38,626 nt of DNA. Source: Betaproteobacteria bacterium RIFCSPLOWO2_02_FULL_68_150 (lineage in GTDB: Bacteria > Pseudomonadota > Gammaproteobacteria > Burkholderiales > SG8-39). Within the stretch, counting starts at the first letter, position 1; every line of letters begins with the position of its first letter. The stretch spans positions 1 to 38,626 of the forward strand of contig MERE01000020.1 in assembly GCA_001771975.1 (NCBI GenBank), given 5' to 3'. The position numbers and the translations under genes are program-made. Shown in pieces: positions 8,901 to 16,192 of this stretch. The notes beneath the pieces are model-generated. The model worked only from the letters and a program-made list of their open reading frames with translations, searched no databases and was not told the DNA's origin.

Positions 8901-11721
8901 GGCGAATATCGATCTGGTGCGCCAGCTGGTGCAGGCCCACGCCTACTGGCGCCTGAAGGGACTGGCGGTGGACCTCGTGATCTGGAACGAGGATCGCGCC
9001 GGGTACCGGCAGCTGCTCCAGGAACAGATCATGGGGTTGATCGCCGCGGGCATCGAAGCGCATGTCATGGACCGGCCGGGCGGCATCTTCGTGCGGCGCG
9101 CGGAACAGATCTCGGAGGAGGATCGCATCCTGCTGCAAACGGTCGCGCGCGCCATCATCACCGACCGGCGCGGCTCGCTGGGCGAGCAGATCAACCGGCG
9201 CGGCGTGATGGAAGTGCGCGCGCCGCATTTGAATCTGCCGCGTTTCAGCCCGACCCGAAGCCGGCGCGCCGAGACTCCGGCTGCCGAGAGCGCGCCGCCG
9301 CGCAACGACCTGATCTTCGGCAACGGGCTGGGGGGTTTTACTCCCGATGGGCGCGAGTACGTCATCACCACCGCGCATGGGCAGGTGACCCCGGCGCCGT
9401 GGGCGAACGTGCTGGCGAATCCGCACTTCGGCAGCGTCGTCTCGGAAAGCGGCCCGGTGTACACCTGGAGCGAGAACGCGCACGAGTTCCGCCTTACGCC
9501 CTGGGATAACGACCCGGTGTGCGATTCGGGCGGCGAGGCGTTTTATCTGCGCGACGAGGAAAGCGGGGTTTTCTGGTCTCCCGCGCCACTGCCCGCGAGA
9601 GGGGCGAGCGCCTACACCAGCCGGCACGGGTTCGGCTACAGCGTGTACGAGCACAGCGAAGAGGGCATCCGCTCCGAACTGTGGATCTATGTCGAGCGGG
9701 AGGCAGCGGTCAAGTTCTCGGTTCTCAGAGTGCGCAACGATTCGGACCGGCCGCGCCGGCTCAGCGCGACCGCCTACGTGGAATGGGTGCTCGGCGATCT
9801 GCGGCCGAAAACCGCCCTGCACGTGATCACCGAGATCGACCCTGCGAGCGGGGCGCTCTTCGCGCGCAACGCCTACAACATCGAGTTCGCCGATCGCATC
9901 GCGTTCTTCGATACGGACGAGACGACCCGGAGCGTGAGCGGCGACCGTACCGAGTTCGTCGGGCGCAATGGCTCCCTGCGAAACCCTGCCGCCATGACCC
10001 GGTCGCAGCTTTCCAACAAGATGGGCGCAGCACTGGATCCCTGCGCGGCAATCCAGGTGCCGCTCGAGCTTGCCGAGGGCGAAGAGCGCGAAATCGTCTT
10101 CAGGCTCGGCGTCGCCGGCCGCCGCGGCGCCGATGAAGCCAACAAGCTCGTGCGTCGTTTCCGGGGGTCCGCCGCTGCGCGCAATGCGCTCGAGGCGGTG
10201 CGGCAGTACTGGCACGAGACGCTCGGCGCGCTACAGGTGGAAACGCCCGACCGGTCGCTCGACGTGCTGACCAACGGTTGGCTCGTGTATCAGACGCTGG
10301 CCTGTCGTCTCTGGGCACGCAGCGGCTATTACCAATCGGGCGGCGCATTCGGTTTCCGCGACCAGCTGCAGGACGTGATGGCGCTGATCCACGCCGAGCC
10401 CGGGCTCGTGCGCGAGCACCTGCTGCGCTGCGCGGCGCGTCAATTTCCCGAAGGCGATGTCCAGCACTGGTGGCACCCGTCATCGGGCCGCGGGGTGCGC
10501 ACGCGTTGCTCCGACGACTATCTCTGGCTGCCGCTGGCTGTGAGCCGTTACGTCCTCGCCACGGGGGACCGGGCAGCGCTGGAGGAAATCGTCCACTTCA
10601 TCGACGGCCGGCCGGTCAATCCCGGCGAGGACTCGTATTACGACCTGCCCGGCCGCTCCGAAGAAGCGGCAAGCCTGTACCAGCACTGCGTGCGTGCGAT
10701 CCTGAGAGGCCTTCGCTTCGGCGAGCGCGGCCTGCCGCTCATCGGCACCGGTGACTGGAACGACGGCATGAACATGGTCGGCGCGCAGGGCAGGGGCGAG
10801 AGCATTTGGCTTGGGTTTTTCCTCCATGAAGTGCTGGCGCAGTTCGGCCGGCTGGCGCGCGTTCATGGCGACGTCCCGTTTGCCGAGCGCTGCCAGGCGG
10901 AGGCGGAGCAGTTGCGCCGGAATATCGAGCAGCAAGGCTGGGATGGGGCGTGGTACCGCCGTGCCTATTGCGACGACGGCACGCCGCTGGGATCCGCGAG
11001 CAACAGCGAATGCCAGATCGATTCGATCGTGCAAAGCTGGTCCGTGCTCTCCGCTGCGGGCGATGCCCGCCGTTCGCGCCAAGCCATGGAGTCATTGGAC
11101 CAACGGCTCGTGCGCCGCGAACACGCGCTGATCCAACTGCTCGATCCGCCGTTCGACAAGTCGGCCCTGAATCCCGGATATATCAAGGGCTATGTGCCGG
11201 GCGTGCGGGAAAATGGCGGGCAATACACGCATGCCGCGATCTGGGCGGCGATGGCATTCGCGGTATTGGGCGACAGCCGGCGCGCATGGGAACTCACCGC
11301 CATGATCAATCCGCTGAACCACGCGGCATCGGCAGCGGCCATAGCCACTTACAAGGTGGAGCCCTACGTGGTCGCCGCAGATGTCTATGCCGTTTCGCCG
11401 CACATCGGCCGCGGCGGCTGGACCTGGTACACGGGCTCGGCCGGCTGGATGTACCGGCTGGTCGTGGAATCGCTGCTTGGCCTGCGCCTGGAAGTGGACC
11501 GTTTGCGCCTGCAGCCGTGCCTGCCTGCGACGTGGGAGGGGTTCAAGCTGCACTACCGGTACCGGGAGACGGTCTACCATATCAACGTGCGGCAGGCGTC
11601 CGAAGGCGATGCAGCGCGCATCGTGGTGGACGGCGTCGTGCAAGCCGACCAGGCAATTGCGTTGCTCGACGACCATCAAGAACATTCGGTCGAAGTCACG
11701 ATCCCCGCCGCGCGCAGTTGA
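2977..11721 (+). CDS. ndvB: Cyclic beta-1,2-glucan synthase (NdvB/ChvB/Cgs type)
   Basis: Giant inner-membrane enzyme (2914 residues; known Cgs/NdvB proteins are about 2830-2870) that builds and cyclises periplasmic beta-1,2-glucan from UDP-glucose. Parts in order: an N-terminal soluble region; membrane helices around 420-500; a GT84 domain with LDTDTQLPRDSA (Asp 642/644), LSHDLLEG and an RxxRW motif (787-791); more helices around 830-1000; a glycoamylase-like region (about 1335-1570; SWSGSMFEYLMP, WGMSESGYNAVD, RSYMAHHQGMT); two GH94-associated beta-sandwich repeats (from about 1628 and 2109); and a GH94 catalytic barrel with FGFRDQLQDVMAL and GDWNDGMN (catalytic Asp about 2596). The TTG start is supported by GGAG 9 nt upstream. 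The key motifs look intact. The product is inferred from family; linear beta-1,2-glucan is possible. Confidence 0.92.
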   Translation: MRLSGNTVRDALLDWGARLRRNRPAPQFAEDEPPLRSELFSADQMEQHGKILAGTHRLSLKRAPDQLLTRLAANEAVLVGVCNLLTAAVRANRRISPAGEWLLDNFYLIEEQIRTAKRHLPKGYSRQLPRLAYGPSAGRPRVYDIALESVSHGDGRVDLESLSRFVAAYQQVTALTLGELWAIPIMLRLALIENLRRAAARISTGTLERDQADAWADQMMEVAEKDPKSLILTIADMARSGPPMTTPFVAEFARRLQGQSSALALPLTWIEQRLSESSLTIEQLVQAEAQKQAADQVSISNSIGSLRFLGAMDWREFVETMSAVEKKLREDPGGIYGRMDFATRDRYRHVVERVAKASRLSESDVARKAIQLAHEGAARTGADHRVAHVGFYLIDKGLPQLERAAQAQRSPAEALRRAAGRLPLFHYLGAIALLTLVLAAALTAKTRADGASDAVLVSIGILAVLAASHFAVTLVNWLATLLATQHALPRMDFGAGIPAEFRALVVVPTLLSSDQGIEDLVEALEVRFLANQDENLHFGLLTDWRDAPAESLAEDAALLLLAARRIEELNRKYAGAAADRFFLFHRPRCWNAQERLWMGYERKRGKLADLNAFLRGAAKDRFALVIGATEVLCNAKYVITLDTDTQLPRDSARQFVGAMAHPLNRARYDEERRRVCDGYAILQPRLAASLSSTNRSRYARLCGSEPGIDPYTRAVSDVYQDLFAEGSFIGKGIYDIDAFERALKGRLPENRILSHDLLEGCYARAGLLSDVQLFEEYPSGYGADVSRRQRWIRGDWQIAQWLLPQVPGGGAGRERNPLSALSQWKLFDNLRRSLVPGALTLLLLCGWTVSPAAAFWTLAVLAIVLIPPLLASALELIRKPDDVPLGQHLSGSLRSAGRHIAQAAFALACLPYEAFFSLDAIVRSATRILLTHRRLLEWSPSNEPGRADFVALCGAMWIAPAIAAAAAAWLAAASPATLPIAGPILCLWFASPALAWWLSRPLARPEARLTVEQLLYLRKLARKTWAFFETFVGPDEQWLPPDNFQEYRGAVVAHRTSPTNMGLALLANLTAYDFGYLPAGPLLERSANALRTMAALERHQGHFFNWYDTQSLQPLPPRYVSSVDSGNLAGHLLTLRQGLLALPDERILAPRVFEGLSDALAILVDVAGEAATAQLAQLHKDLESAYDSRPVTLDAAWRWLEPLATTATEIARSFDAGRSSGTESEAQWWAQALDRQCRSAVDELLWLAPWLALPVAPARLVTLPGLDGIPTLRQLAGLEAQLRPAIGRWLDADVPPDERAWLLELQRAVALASARARQRIAAIEDLVRQAGELARMEYDFLYDRASHLLAIGYSVGERRRDSSYYDLLASEARLACFVAIAQGQLPQESWFALGRLLTTAGGEPILLSWSGSMFEYLMPLLVMPAYENTLLDQTCRAAVARQIEYGRQRGVPWGMSESGYNAVDVHLNYQYRAFGVPGLGLKRGLAEDLVVAPYASALALMVAPEAACLNLQRLAADGLEGRFGLYEAIDYTPPRQRRGESSAVVRSYMAHHQGMTLLSLAHLLLDRPMQRRFEADPLFQATTLLLQERIPKATALHLHAAELSDIRAISSGPEMPVRVLASPDTPAPEVQLLSNGRYHVMVTNAGGGYSRWKDLAVTRWREDSTGDRWGTFCFIRDLASGEFWSSAHQPTLEPALAYEAMFSEARAEFRRRDHDIDTHTEIVVSPEDDIELRRLHITNRSRTRRVIDITSYAEVVLASSVADALHPAFSNLFVQTEIIRQRQAILCTRRPRSLEEHPPWMFHLMAVHGADSRESSYETDRLRFIGRGRSLAAPQAMSELAALSGSEGSVLDPIVAIRHQITLDAEQSAIIDMVSGIGETREAVLGLVGKYQDRHLADRVFDLAWTHSWVTLRQINATESDAQLYGHLAGSVIYANPSLRADAAVLAKNRRGQSSLWGYAISGDLPIVLLQIGDLANIDLVRQLVQAHAYWRLKGLAVDLVIWNEDRAGYRQLLQEQIMGLIAAGIEAHVMDRPGGIFVRRAEQISEEDRILLQTVARAIITDRRGSLGEQINRRGVMEVRAPHLNLPRFSPTRSRRAETPAAESAPPRNDLIFGNGLGGFTPDGREYVITTAHGQVTPAPWANVLANPHFGSVVSESGPVYTWSENAHEFRLTPWDNDPVCDSGGEAFYLRDEESGVFWSPAPLPARGASAYTSRHGFGYSVYEHSEEGIRSELWIYVEREAAVKFSVLRVRNDSDRPRRLSATAYVEWVLGDLRPKTALHVITEIDPASGALFARNAYNIEFADRIAFFDTDETTRSVSGDRTEFVGRNGSLRNPAAMTRSQLSNKMGAALDPCAAIQVPLELAEGEEREIVFRLGVAGRRGADEANKLVRRFRGSAAARNALEAVRQYWHETLGALQVETPDRSLDVLTNGWLVYQTLACRLWARSGYYQSGGAFGFRDQLQDVMALIHAEPGLVREHLLRCAARQFPEGDVQHWWHPSSGRGVRTRCSDDYLWLPLAVSRYVLATGDRAALEEIVHFIDGRPVNPGEDSYYDLPGRSEEAASLYQHCVRAILRGLRFGERGLPLIGTGDWNDGMNMVGAQGRGESIWLGFFLHEVLAQFGRLARVHGDVPFAERCQAEAEQLRRNIEQQGWDGAWYRRAYCDDGTPLGSASNSECQIDSIVQSWSVLSAAGDARRSRQAMESLDQRLVRREHALIQLLDPPFDKSALNPGYIKGYVPGVRENGGQYTHAAIWAAMAFAVLGDSRRAWELTAMINPLNHAASAAAIATYKVEPYVVAADVYAVSPHIGRGGWTWYTGSAGWMYRLVVESLLGLRLEVDRLRLQPCLPATWEGFKLHYRYRETVYHINVRQASEGDAARIVVDGVVQADQAIALLDDHQEHSVEVTIPAARS

Positions 11722-11743
11722 AGCGAGCCGGCGAACGCCCGTG

Positions 11744-11771
11744 GCGCCGCGGCGGTCGCAGCCGCCGGCGC
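11744..11771. terminator. GC-only hairpin between convergent genes, possible weak terminator
   Basis: GCGCC, a 2-nt bulge and GGCGG pair with CCGCC and GGCGC around a 6-nt loop. It lies 22 nt after the glucan synthase stop and 20 nt past the stop of the convergent 44-residue gene. There is no T-run on either strand, so intrinsic termination is not established. Confidence 0.3.
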
Positions 11772-11791
11772 AATGGCAGCGGGTCCAGCCG

Positions 11792-11926
11792 CTAACGCTT
11801 CTTGCCTGGCGCCGGCGGCAGCATTCTGTTTGGCGAAACACCGAACGCCGGTGCCGGCGCGGCGGCCTTCTTGGTTTGCTTGGGTTTCTTCTTTTCGCGA
11901 TTGCTGCGCAGCTGTCCTTTGGCCAT
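11792..11926 (-). CDS. 44-residue basic protein, conserved-looking short ORF
   Basis: A short gene beginning MAKGQLRSNREKKKPKQTKK, followed by an Ala/Pro-rich stretch and the C-terminal end NRMLPPAPGKKR. It has an excellent ribosome-binding site (AAGGAG 7 nt before the ATG at 11926) and a CATAAT hexamer further upstream. The N-terminus resembles very short, Lys/Arg-rich hypothetical proteins I associate with beta- and gammaproteobacterial genomes, so I take it as real, though that recollection cannot be checked here. Function is unknown. High positive charge and no secondary-structure core suggest a nucleic-acid or ribosome-associated peptide, but this is inference only. It is convergent with the glucan synthase gene. 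Confidence 0.6.
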   Translation of the reverse strand: MAKGQLRSNREKKKPKQTKKAAAPAPAFGVSPNRMLPPAPGKKR

Positions 11927-12126
11927 TCAATTTCTCCTTTGGCGAATCGAATCCCACAATGAACCAGGAATTATGCGGCTAACCGGCTCGACGTGCATCA
12001 CCATCGCCGGATACTCGGCGCGAATATCGAACTGAAGCGGGCGTTGCGCGATGGGCAGCGTATCTTCCGCATCCGCAGGGCTCGCCGCTCGAGCGAAGAT
12101 TAATCCCAGGTCGGCAGGTGATGGAA

Positions 12127-12366
12127 TCAGGGACAAAGGAATTCGCGTTCCTCGAGTAGCCGGCGAAACGCCAACTTGTCGCGCACTCGGCGCACCGCAT
12201 CGCCGGAAATTCCCGGAAAACCGAAACGCTCCGCGAGCAGCGCCGCGAGCTCGACGCCCGAATCGTCCGCCGCCAGCACGGCATCCGGGTTGGCGTCGGT
12301 CTCCCGCAGAACGGTGTCGTCGGAGGTCTTTGCTGGAGCGTGGAAGCGGTGGCTTTGGGCTTTCGC
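12127..12366 (-). pseudogene. Remnant of an ATP-grasp protein gene
   Basis: An open stretch between two in-frame stops (about 79 codons) encodes DAVLAADDSGVELAALLAER, then FGFPGISGDAVRRVRDKLAF and RRLLEE. This is the usual pre-ATP-grasp segment in which a conserved D-D/E-x-x-x-x-x-A-A-x-x-A-x-x-x-G-L-P-G pattern is followed by a (R)DK-x-x-x-R-x-x-L signature. It ends at TGA 12127-12129 before any ATP-binding domain, and its own start is missing, with a stop at 12367-12369. I read it as a decayed gene fragment at the left edge of the accessory region. The rest of 11927-12530 shows nothing else I can support. Confidence 0.5.
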
Positions 12367-12530
12367 TCATGCGCGATTCGGACACCTCGCGGACCTCAAG
12401 AATCCCCGCGCTGCCGCTCTTGGGCACGACTGGAACAAGTGCTAAACCGGTCCCTCGCCCTTGTACTGCATGGTTATTCAAAAACTCAAATGCTCCAGCT
12501 AGGACCGTTGGCCATTATCGTCGCAAGCAG

Positions 12531-12558
12531 TTGATACAGATGGTATTTTACATATGAT
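12531..12558 (+). promoter_or_regulatory. Sigma70-type promoter of the putative defence operon
   Basis: TTGATA (12531-12536) and TATGAT (12553-12558) are each one base off consensus, with a 16-bp spacer in an AT-rich island. Transcription would start about 45 nt before the helicase ATG at 12610. Confidence 0.6.
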
Positions 12559-12598
12559 ATATTGAACCATAATAAAGCACGCGATATGTTGTGATATG
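12551..12598. repeat. Repeated GATAT(A/G) elements, candidate operator for the HTH of the helicase
   Basis: GATATA at 12556, GATATG at 12583 and GATATG at 12593 lie between the -10 box and the start codon; the last two are exactly 10 bp (one helical turn) apart. A CATATG palindrome (12551-12556) overlaps the -10. Because the next gene starts with an XRE-type HTH, these are plausible autoregulatory sites. This is inference. Confidence 0.35.
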
Positions 12599-12609
12599 CT
12601 GGTAAGCGC

Positions 12610-15600
12610 ATGTCCACAACAATTTCAGTCGCACGCATCCGTACACTTCGCGCGCATCTAGGACTGACGCAAGCGAAGCTTGCGGAGTTGATGGGAGTGT
12701 CGTTCGTCACCGTCAACCGCTGGGAGAACGGACAGTCGAGTCCGTCGCGGCTCGCATTGGAAAAAATCGTCCGCGCCGAGCGTCTCGGGCTGGATGGTTT
12801 TTCTGCCGATGCTCCCGCGATGCCGAAGGTGCAACCCGCACCGTCTGACACAACCCTCGACTTCTCCTCCGATCCCGAAGACGTCCGCATTGTCGTCGAG
12901 GCCGAGCGCCTGAGCTACGGCCACCTCGCCAATCCGGCCTTCGCCGCCGAGGTATCGCTCGTCGATCCGCTGCCGCACCAGCGCATCGCGGTGTACAAAC
13001 ACATGGTGCCGCAACCTCGGCTGAGGTTCCTGCTCGCGGACGACGCGGGCGCGGGCAAGACAATCATGGCGGGTCTCTACATCCGCGAGATGCTCGCGCG
13101 CCGGCTCATCCGCCGGGTGCTGGTCGTTCCGCCCGCTGGCCTGATCGGCAACTGGGAACGGGAGCTGCGTCGCCTTTTCAGCCTGTCGTTCCGCATTGTC
13201 ACGGGCGCGGACGCGCGCACGGGGAATCCCTTCGCCGGACCGGGAAGCGACCTCGTCATCGTGAGCCTGGACACGCTGACTGGCGCGCGCCTGTTCACGC
13301 ACCTTCGGTCGGAGACGACCGAGCCCTACGACCTCGTCATCTTCGACGAGGCGCACAAGCTCTCCGCGCGGCGCGATCCGGACGGCACCGTTCGCCCAAC
13401 CGCTCGCTATTGCCTCGCGGAGGCGCTCGCTGGCCTGCGCGGACTCGACGCCGACTGGAAGCTCGGCTGGTCGGCGACGCATCTGCTCCTTCTCACCGCG
13501 ACGCCGCACATGGGGAAGGACTTTCCGTACTACTGCCTGTGGCGCCTGCTCGAGCCTGAGGCGCTTGCCACCGAATCGGCCTTCGCCGCCTACCCGCCCG
13601 AGGCGCGTGCGCGCCGCTTCATCCGGCGCGTCAAGGAGGAGATGGTCTACTTCGACGGTCGGCCGATCTATCCGCAGCGGATCAGCGGCACGCACAGCTA
13701 CGATCTGACGCGGGGCCCGGAGAGCGAACAACAGCTCTACGACGAGACCACCGACTACATCCAGCACTACTACAACCAGGCGCGCATTCTCAATCGCAGT
13801 GCGGCACGCTTCGCCGTGGGTGTTTTCCAGCGGCGCTTGGCCAGTTCGAGCTGGGCGCTCCTTTGCTCGCTCAAGAATCGCCTCGGCAAGCTCGACCGCC
13901 TGATCGAAGCGATTCGCTCCGGACAGATCGACGAAGAGCAGTTGCGCCAGCGCCAGCAGCGGCTCGATCGCGAGCTTGATCGCCATGATCCATTTGAAGC
14001 GACTGCCGACGAAGAAGATTCGGAAGATGGCCGCGAGGCGCACGAGCTCGAGGAGGACAAGGTCCTCGAGGGCGTCATCGCCGTGTCGCTCTCCCAACTC
14101 ATGGTCGAGCGCAGCCGGGTAGAGAGCCTGGTTCATCTCGCGGAGCGCGTGCACGCGAAGGGCGAGGAGTCCAAATTCGAGAAGCTGCGCGATCTGCTTC
14201 GCGCCGAGCGCTTTTCCGGCGAGAAAGTGATCATCTTCACCGAGCACCACGATACGCAGTCATTCCTACTACGGCGCTTCGAAGGGCTGGGCTTCACCGG
14301 CCGCGTCGCGCAGATTCACGGCGGCATGAACTACCGCGAGCGCGAGGCGCAGGTCGAGTTCTTCCGCAAACCGGTCGAAAGGGGCGGCGCCCAATACCTG
14401 GTGTGCACCGACGCCGCGGGCGAAGGCATCAACCTGCAGTTCGCCTGGCTAATGATCAACTACGACATTCCTTGGAACCCGGCACGGCTGGAGCAGCGCA
14501 TGGGCCGCATTCACCGCTACAAGCAGATGCACGACCCGGTGATCATCGCCAACCTCGTCGCCGGGCGCACGCGCGAGGGCCGGGTGCTCAAGACACTGCT
14601 GGAAAAGCTCGAGCGCATCCGCAAGGAGCTGGGTTCGGACAAGGTGTTCGACGTGGTCGGGCGGCTCTTCGAGGGCGTGTCGCTCGCCGAGTATATGGAG
14701 CGCGCAACCGAGAGCGAGGAAGGCGCCGAGCGCGCGGCGCGCGAGCTGGACGGCCGGCTCACCAAGGAGCAGGTCGAGGCGATCGAGGAGGCGAGGCGCT
14801 GCCTCTACGGCGCGGGCGGCGAGGTGCGCGCGGAGCTTGGCGCGCTGCGCGAAAGCCTGTCGGTCGAGGAGTTGCGCAGGCTCCTTCCCGGCTACGTCAT
14901 GCGTTTCCTGGACAAGGCCTGCCCGAAGCTCGGCATCGGCGTCGAGGGAGACCTGGGCAAGACTTTCACGCTGCGGCCGATCGAGCCGCACGCGCTCGAT
15001 CCCGTGCTGCCCCTCGTCGAGTCCTATCCGGAAGCCGCTCAAGGCCGGTATACCGTGTACCGGCCGATCCAGGAAGAGGAAGCGATCTTCCTTCATCCCG
15101 GGGAGCCGGTCTTCGAGGCGCTGCGCGGCGCCGTGCTCGAACGGCTCGCCGCCGCGGCCCGGAAAGGCGCGGTGTTCGTGGACCCGACCGCGACGCAGCC
15201 GTACCTCGTTCACCTTGCGCTTGTCACAATCGTGCGCGCCGCGGATGCGGGCGTGCCGGGGCTCGAGCGCGAGGAGGTACTCGAGCAGCGCCTCATCGGC
15301 CTGCGGCAAGAGGTGGACGGAGCGGTCCAGACCGTACCGGTCGAGCATCTTCTGCTTCTGAAAGGGGCGCCAGGCATCGCTCCGTCGGCGATCGGCCTCG
15401 TCGCCGTGTCGGCGCAACTGAAGGCTGCCGCCGGGGACTACCTCAACGAGCGCGTCGCGCAGCCGCTCGCCGAGGCGAAGCGCGCCGAGGCGCGCGCCGC
15501 GCGCGAGGACGATGATCTGTTCGTCCGCCGCGGCTTCGACTACCAGGACGCGGAGCTCGCCGCCGCGCGCACGCGCCATGCCGGCAAAGCGCGCGCGGGC

Positions 15601-16182
15601 GACGCCATCGCCGGCAAGGATCTCGCCGAAATCAAGGAGCGCCAGCGCGAGCTCGGCGCGCAGCGCGACGCCGCGCTCGCGCGCCTGCGCCGTGGACCGG
15701 AACTGATCCGCGTGGGCCGCGTCGCCTTCCTCGCCCATGCGCTCGCTGCGCCATCCACTCGGCCGGAGGACCGCAAGCACCGCGACGACGCGATCGAGGC
15801 GATTGCCATGCAGCACGCGATCGCGCACGAAGAGGCGCAGGGTGCATCGGTCAAGGACGTCTCCAAACCCCACCTCGCGCGCGCCGTGGGCCTGGGCGAA
15901 TACCCGGGGTTCGACCTTTTCTCCAAGCGTCAGGGCGGCGAGGACCGCGCCATCGAAGTCAAGGGCCGTGCGGGCGTCGGCGAGATCGAACTGACTGAGA
16001 ACGAATGGGCGCGGGCGTGCAATGAGCGGGGGCGGTATTGGTTGTATGTGGTTTTCGACTGCGGAACACCCGCGCCGAAGTTGTTCCGGGTGCGCGACCC
16101 GTTCGGGACTCTCATAGTGGGAACCAAAGGGGGCGTTGTAATCCAATCGCAGTCTATCCTTGCTGTCTCGTCGGAAGGCTAG
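12610..16182 (+). CDS. XRE-HTH / SNF2-family helicase / DUF3883 fusion (defence helicase, DrmD-like)
   Basis: 1190 residues. Residues about 7-60 form a complete XRE-type HTH (LGLTQAKLAELMGVS, FVTVNRWENGQSSPS). Next is a SNF2 helicase/translocase: Walker A ADDAGAGKT (143-151), DEAH (246-249), LLLTATPHMG, an acidic insertion around 455-475, then lobe 2 with VIIFTEHHDT, TDAAGEGINLQ and EQRMGRIHR (628-636). The C-terminus (about 1090-1175) matches DUF3883/NOV_C, with GFDL (Asp 1102) and IEVKG (Glu 1116, Lys 1118) in a D...ExK arrangement like PD-(D/E)XK nucleases. DrmD-type SNF2 proteins belong to DISARM, and helicases with DUF3883 tails are frequent in defence islands. It is the first gene of the cluster. 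The ribosome site (GGTAAG) is weak. HTH-based autoregulation is inferred. Confidence 0.88.
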   Translation: MSTTISVARIRTLRAHLGLTQAKLAELMGVSFVTVNRWENGQSSPSRLALEKIVRAERLGLDGFSADAPAMPKVQPAPSDTTLDFSSDPEDVRIVVEAERLSYGHLANPAFAAEVSLVDPLPHQRIAVYKHMVPQPRLRFLLADDAGAGKTIMAGLYIREMLARRLIRRVLVVPPAGLIGNWERELRRLFSLSFRIVTGADARTGNPFAGPGSDLVIVSLDTLTGARLFTHLRSETTEPYDLVIFDEAHKLSARRDPDGTVRPTARYCLAEALAGLRGLDADWKLGWSATHLLLLTATPHMGKDFPYYCLWRLLEPEALATESAFAAYPPEARARRFIRRVKEEMVYFDGRPIYPQRISGTHSYDLTRGPESEQQLYDETTDYIQHYYNQARILNRSAARFAVGVFQRRLASSSWALLCSLKNRLGKLDRLIEAIRSGQIDEEQLRQRQQRLDRELDRHDPFEATADEEDSEDGREAHELEEDKVLEGVIAVSLSQLMVERSRVESLVHLAERVHAKGEESKFEKLRDLLRAERFSGEKVIIFTEHHDTQSFLLRRFEGLGFTGRVAQIHGGMNYREREAQVEFFRKPVERGGAQYLVCTDAAGEGINLQFAWLMINYDIPWNPARLEQRMGRIHRYKQMHDPVIIANLVAGRTREGRVLKTLLEKLERIRKELGSDKVFDVVGRLFEGVSLAEYMERATESEEGAERAARELDGRLTKEQVEAIEEARRCLYGAGGEVRAELGALRESLSVEELRRLLPGYVMRFLDKACPKLGIGVEGDLGKTFTLRPIEPHALDPVLPLVESYPEAAQGRYTVYRPIQEEEAIFLHPGEPVFEALRGAVLERLAAAARKGAVFVDPTATQPYLVHLALVTIVRAADAGVPGLEREEVLEQRLIGLRQEVDGAVQTVPVEHLLLLKGAPGIAPSAIGLVAVSAQLKAAAGDYLNERVAQPLAEAKRAEARAAREDDDLFVRRGFDYQDAELAAARTRHAGKARAGDAIAGKDLAEIKERQRELGAQRDAALARLRRGPELIRVGRVAFLAHALAAPSTRPEDRKHRDDAIEAIAMQHAIAHEEAQGASVKDVSKPHLARAVGLGEYPGFDLFSKRQGGEDRAIEVKGRAGVGEIELTENEWARACNERGRYWLYVVFDCGTPAPKLFRVRDPFGTLIVGTKGGVVIQSQSILAVSSEG

Positions 16183-16192
16183 GGAGCGTGGC

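Noticed and set aside
6337..10215. 1292-codon open frame on the minus strand inside the glucan synthase gene
   Set aside because: Antisense shadow of a GC-rich gene; the plus strand encodes clear GT84/GH94 motifs and the minus translation shows no domain pattern.
11927..12530. tRNA or attachment site at the left border of the accessory region
   Set aside because: No cloverleaf-like sequence, no CCA end, no integrase, and no convincing direct repeat shared with 27047-27285.
12551..12598. CRISPR-like repeats
   Set aside because: Only three short GATAT(A/G) units at irregular spacing; an operator is a better explanation.
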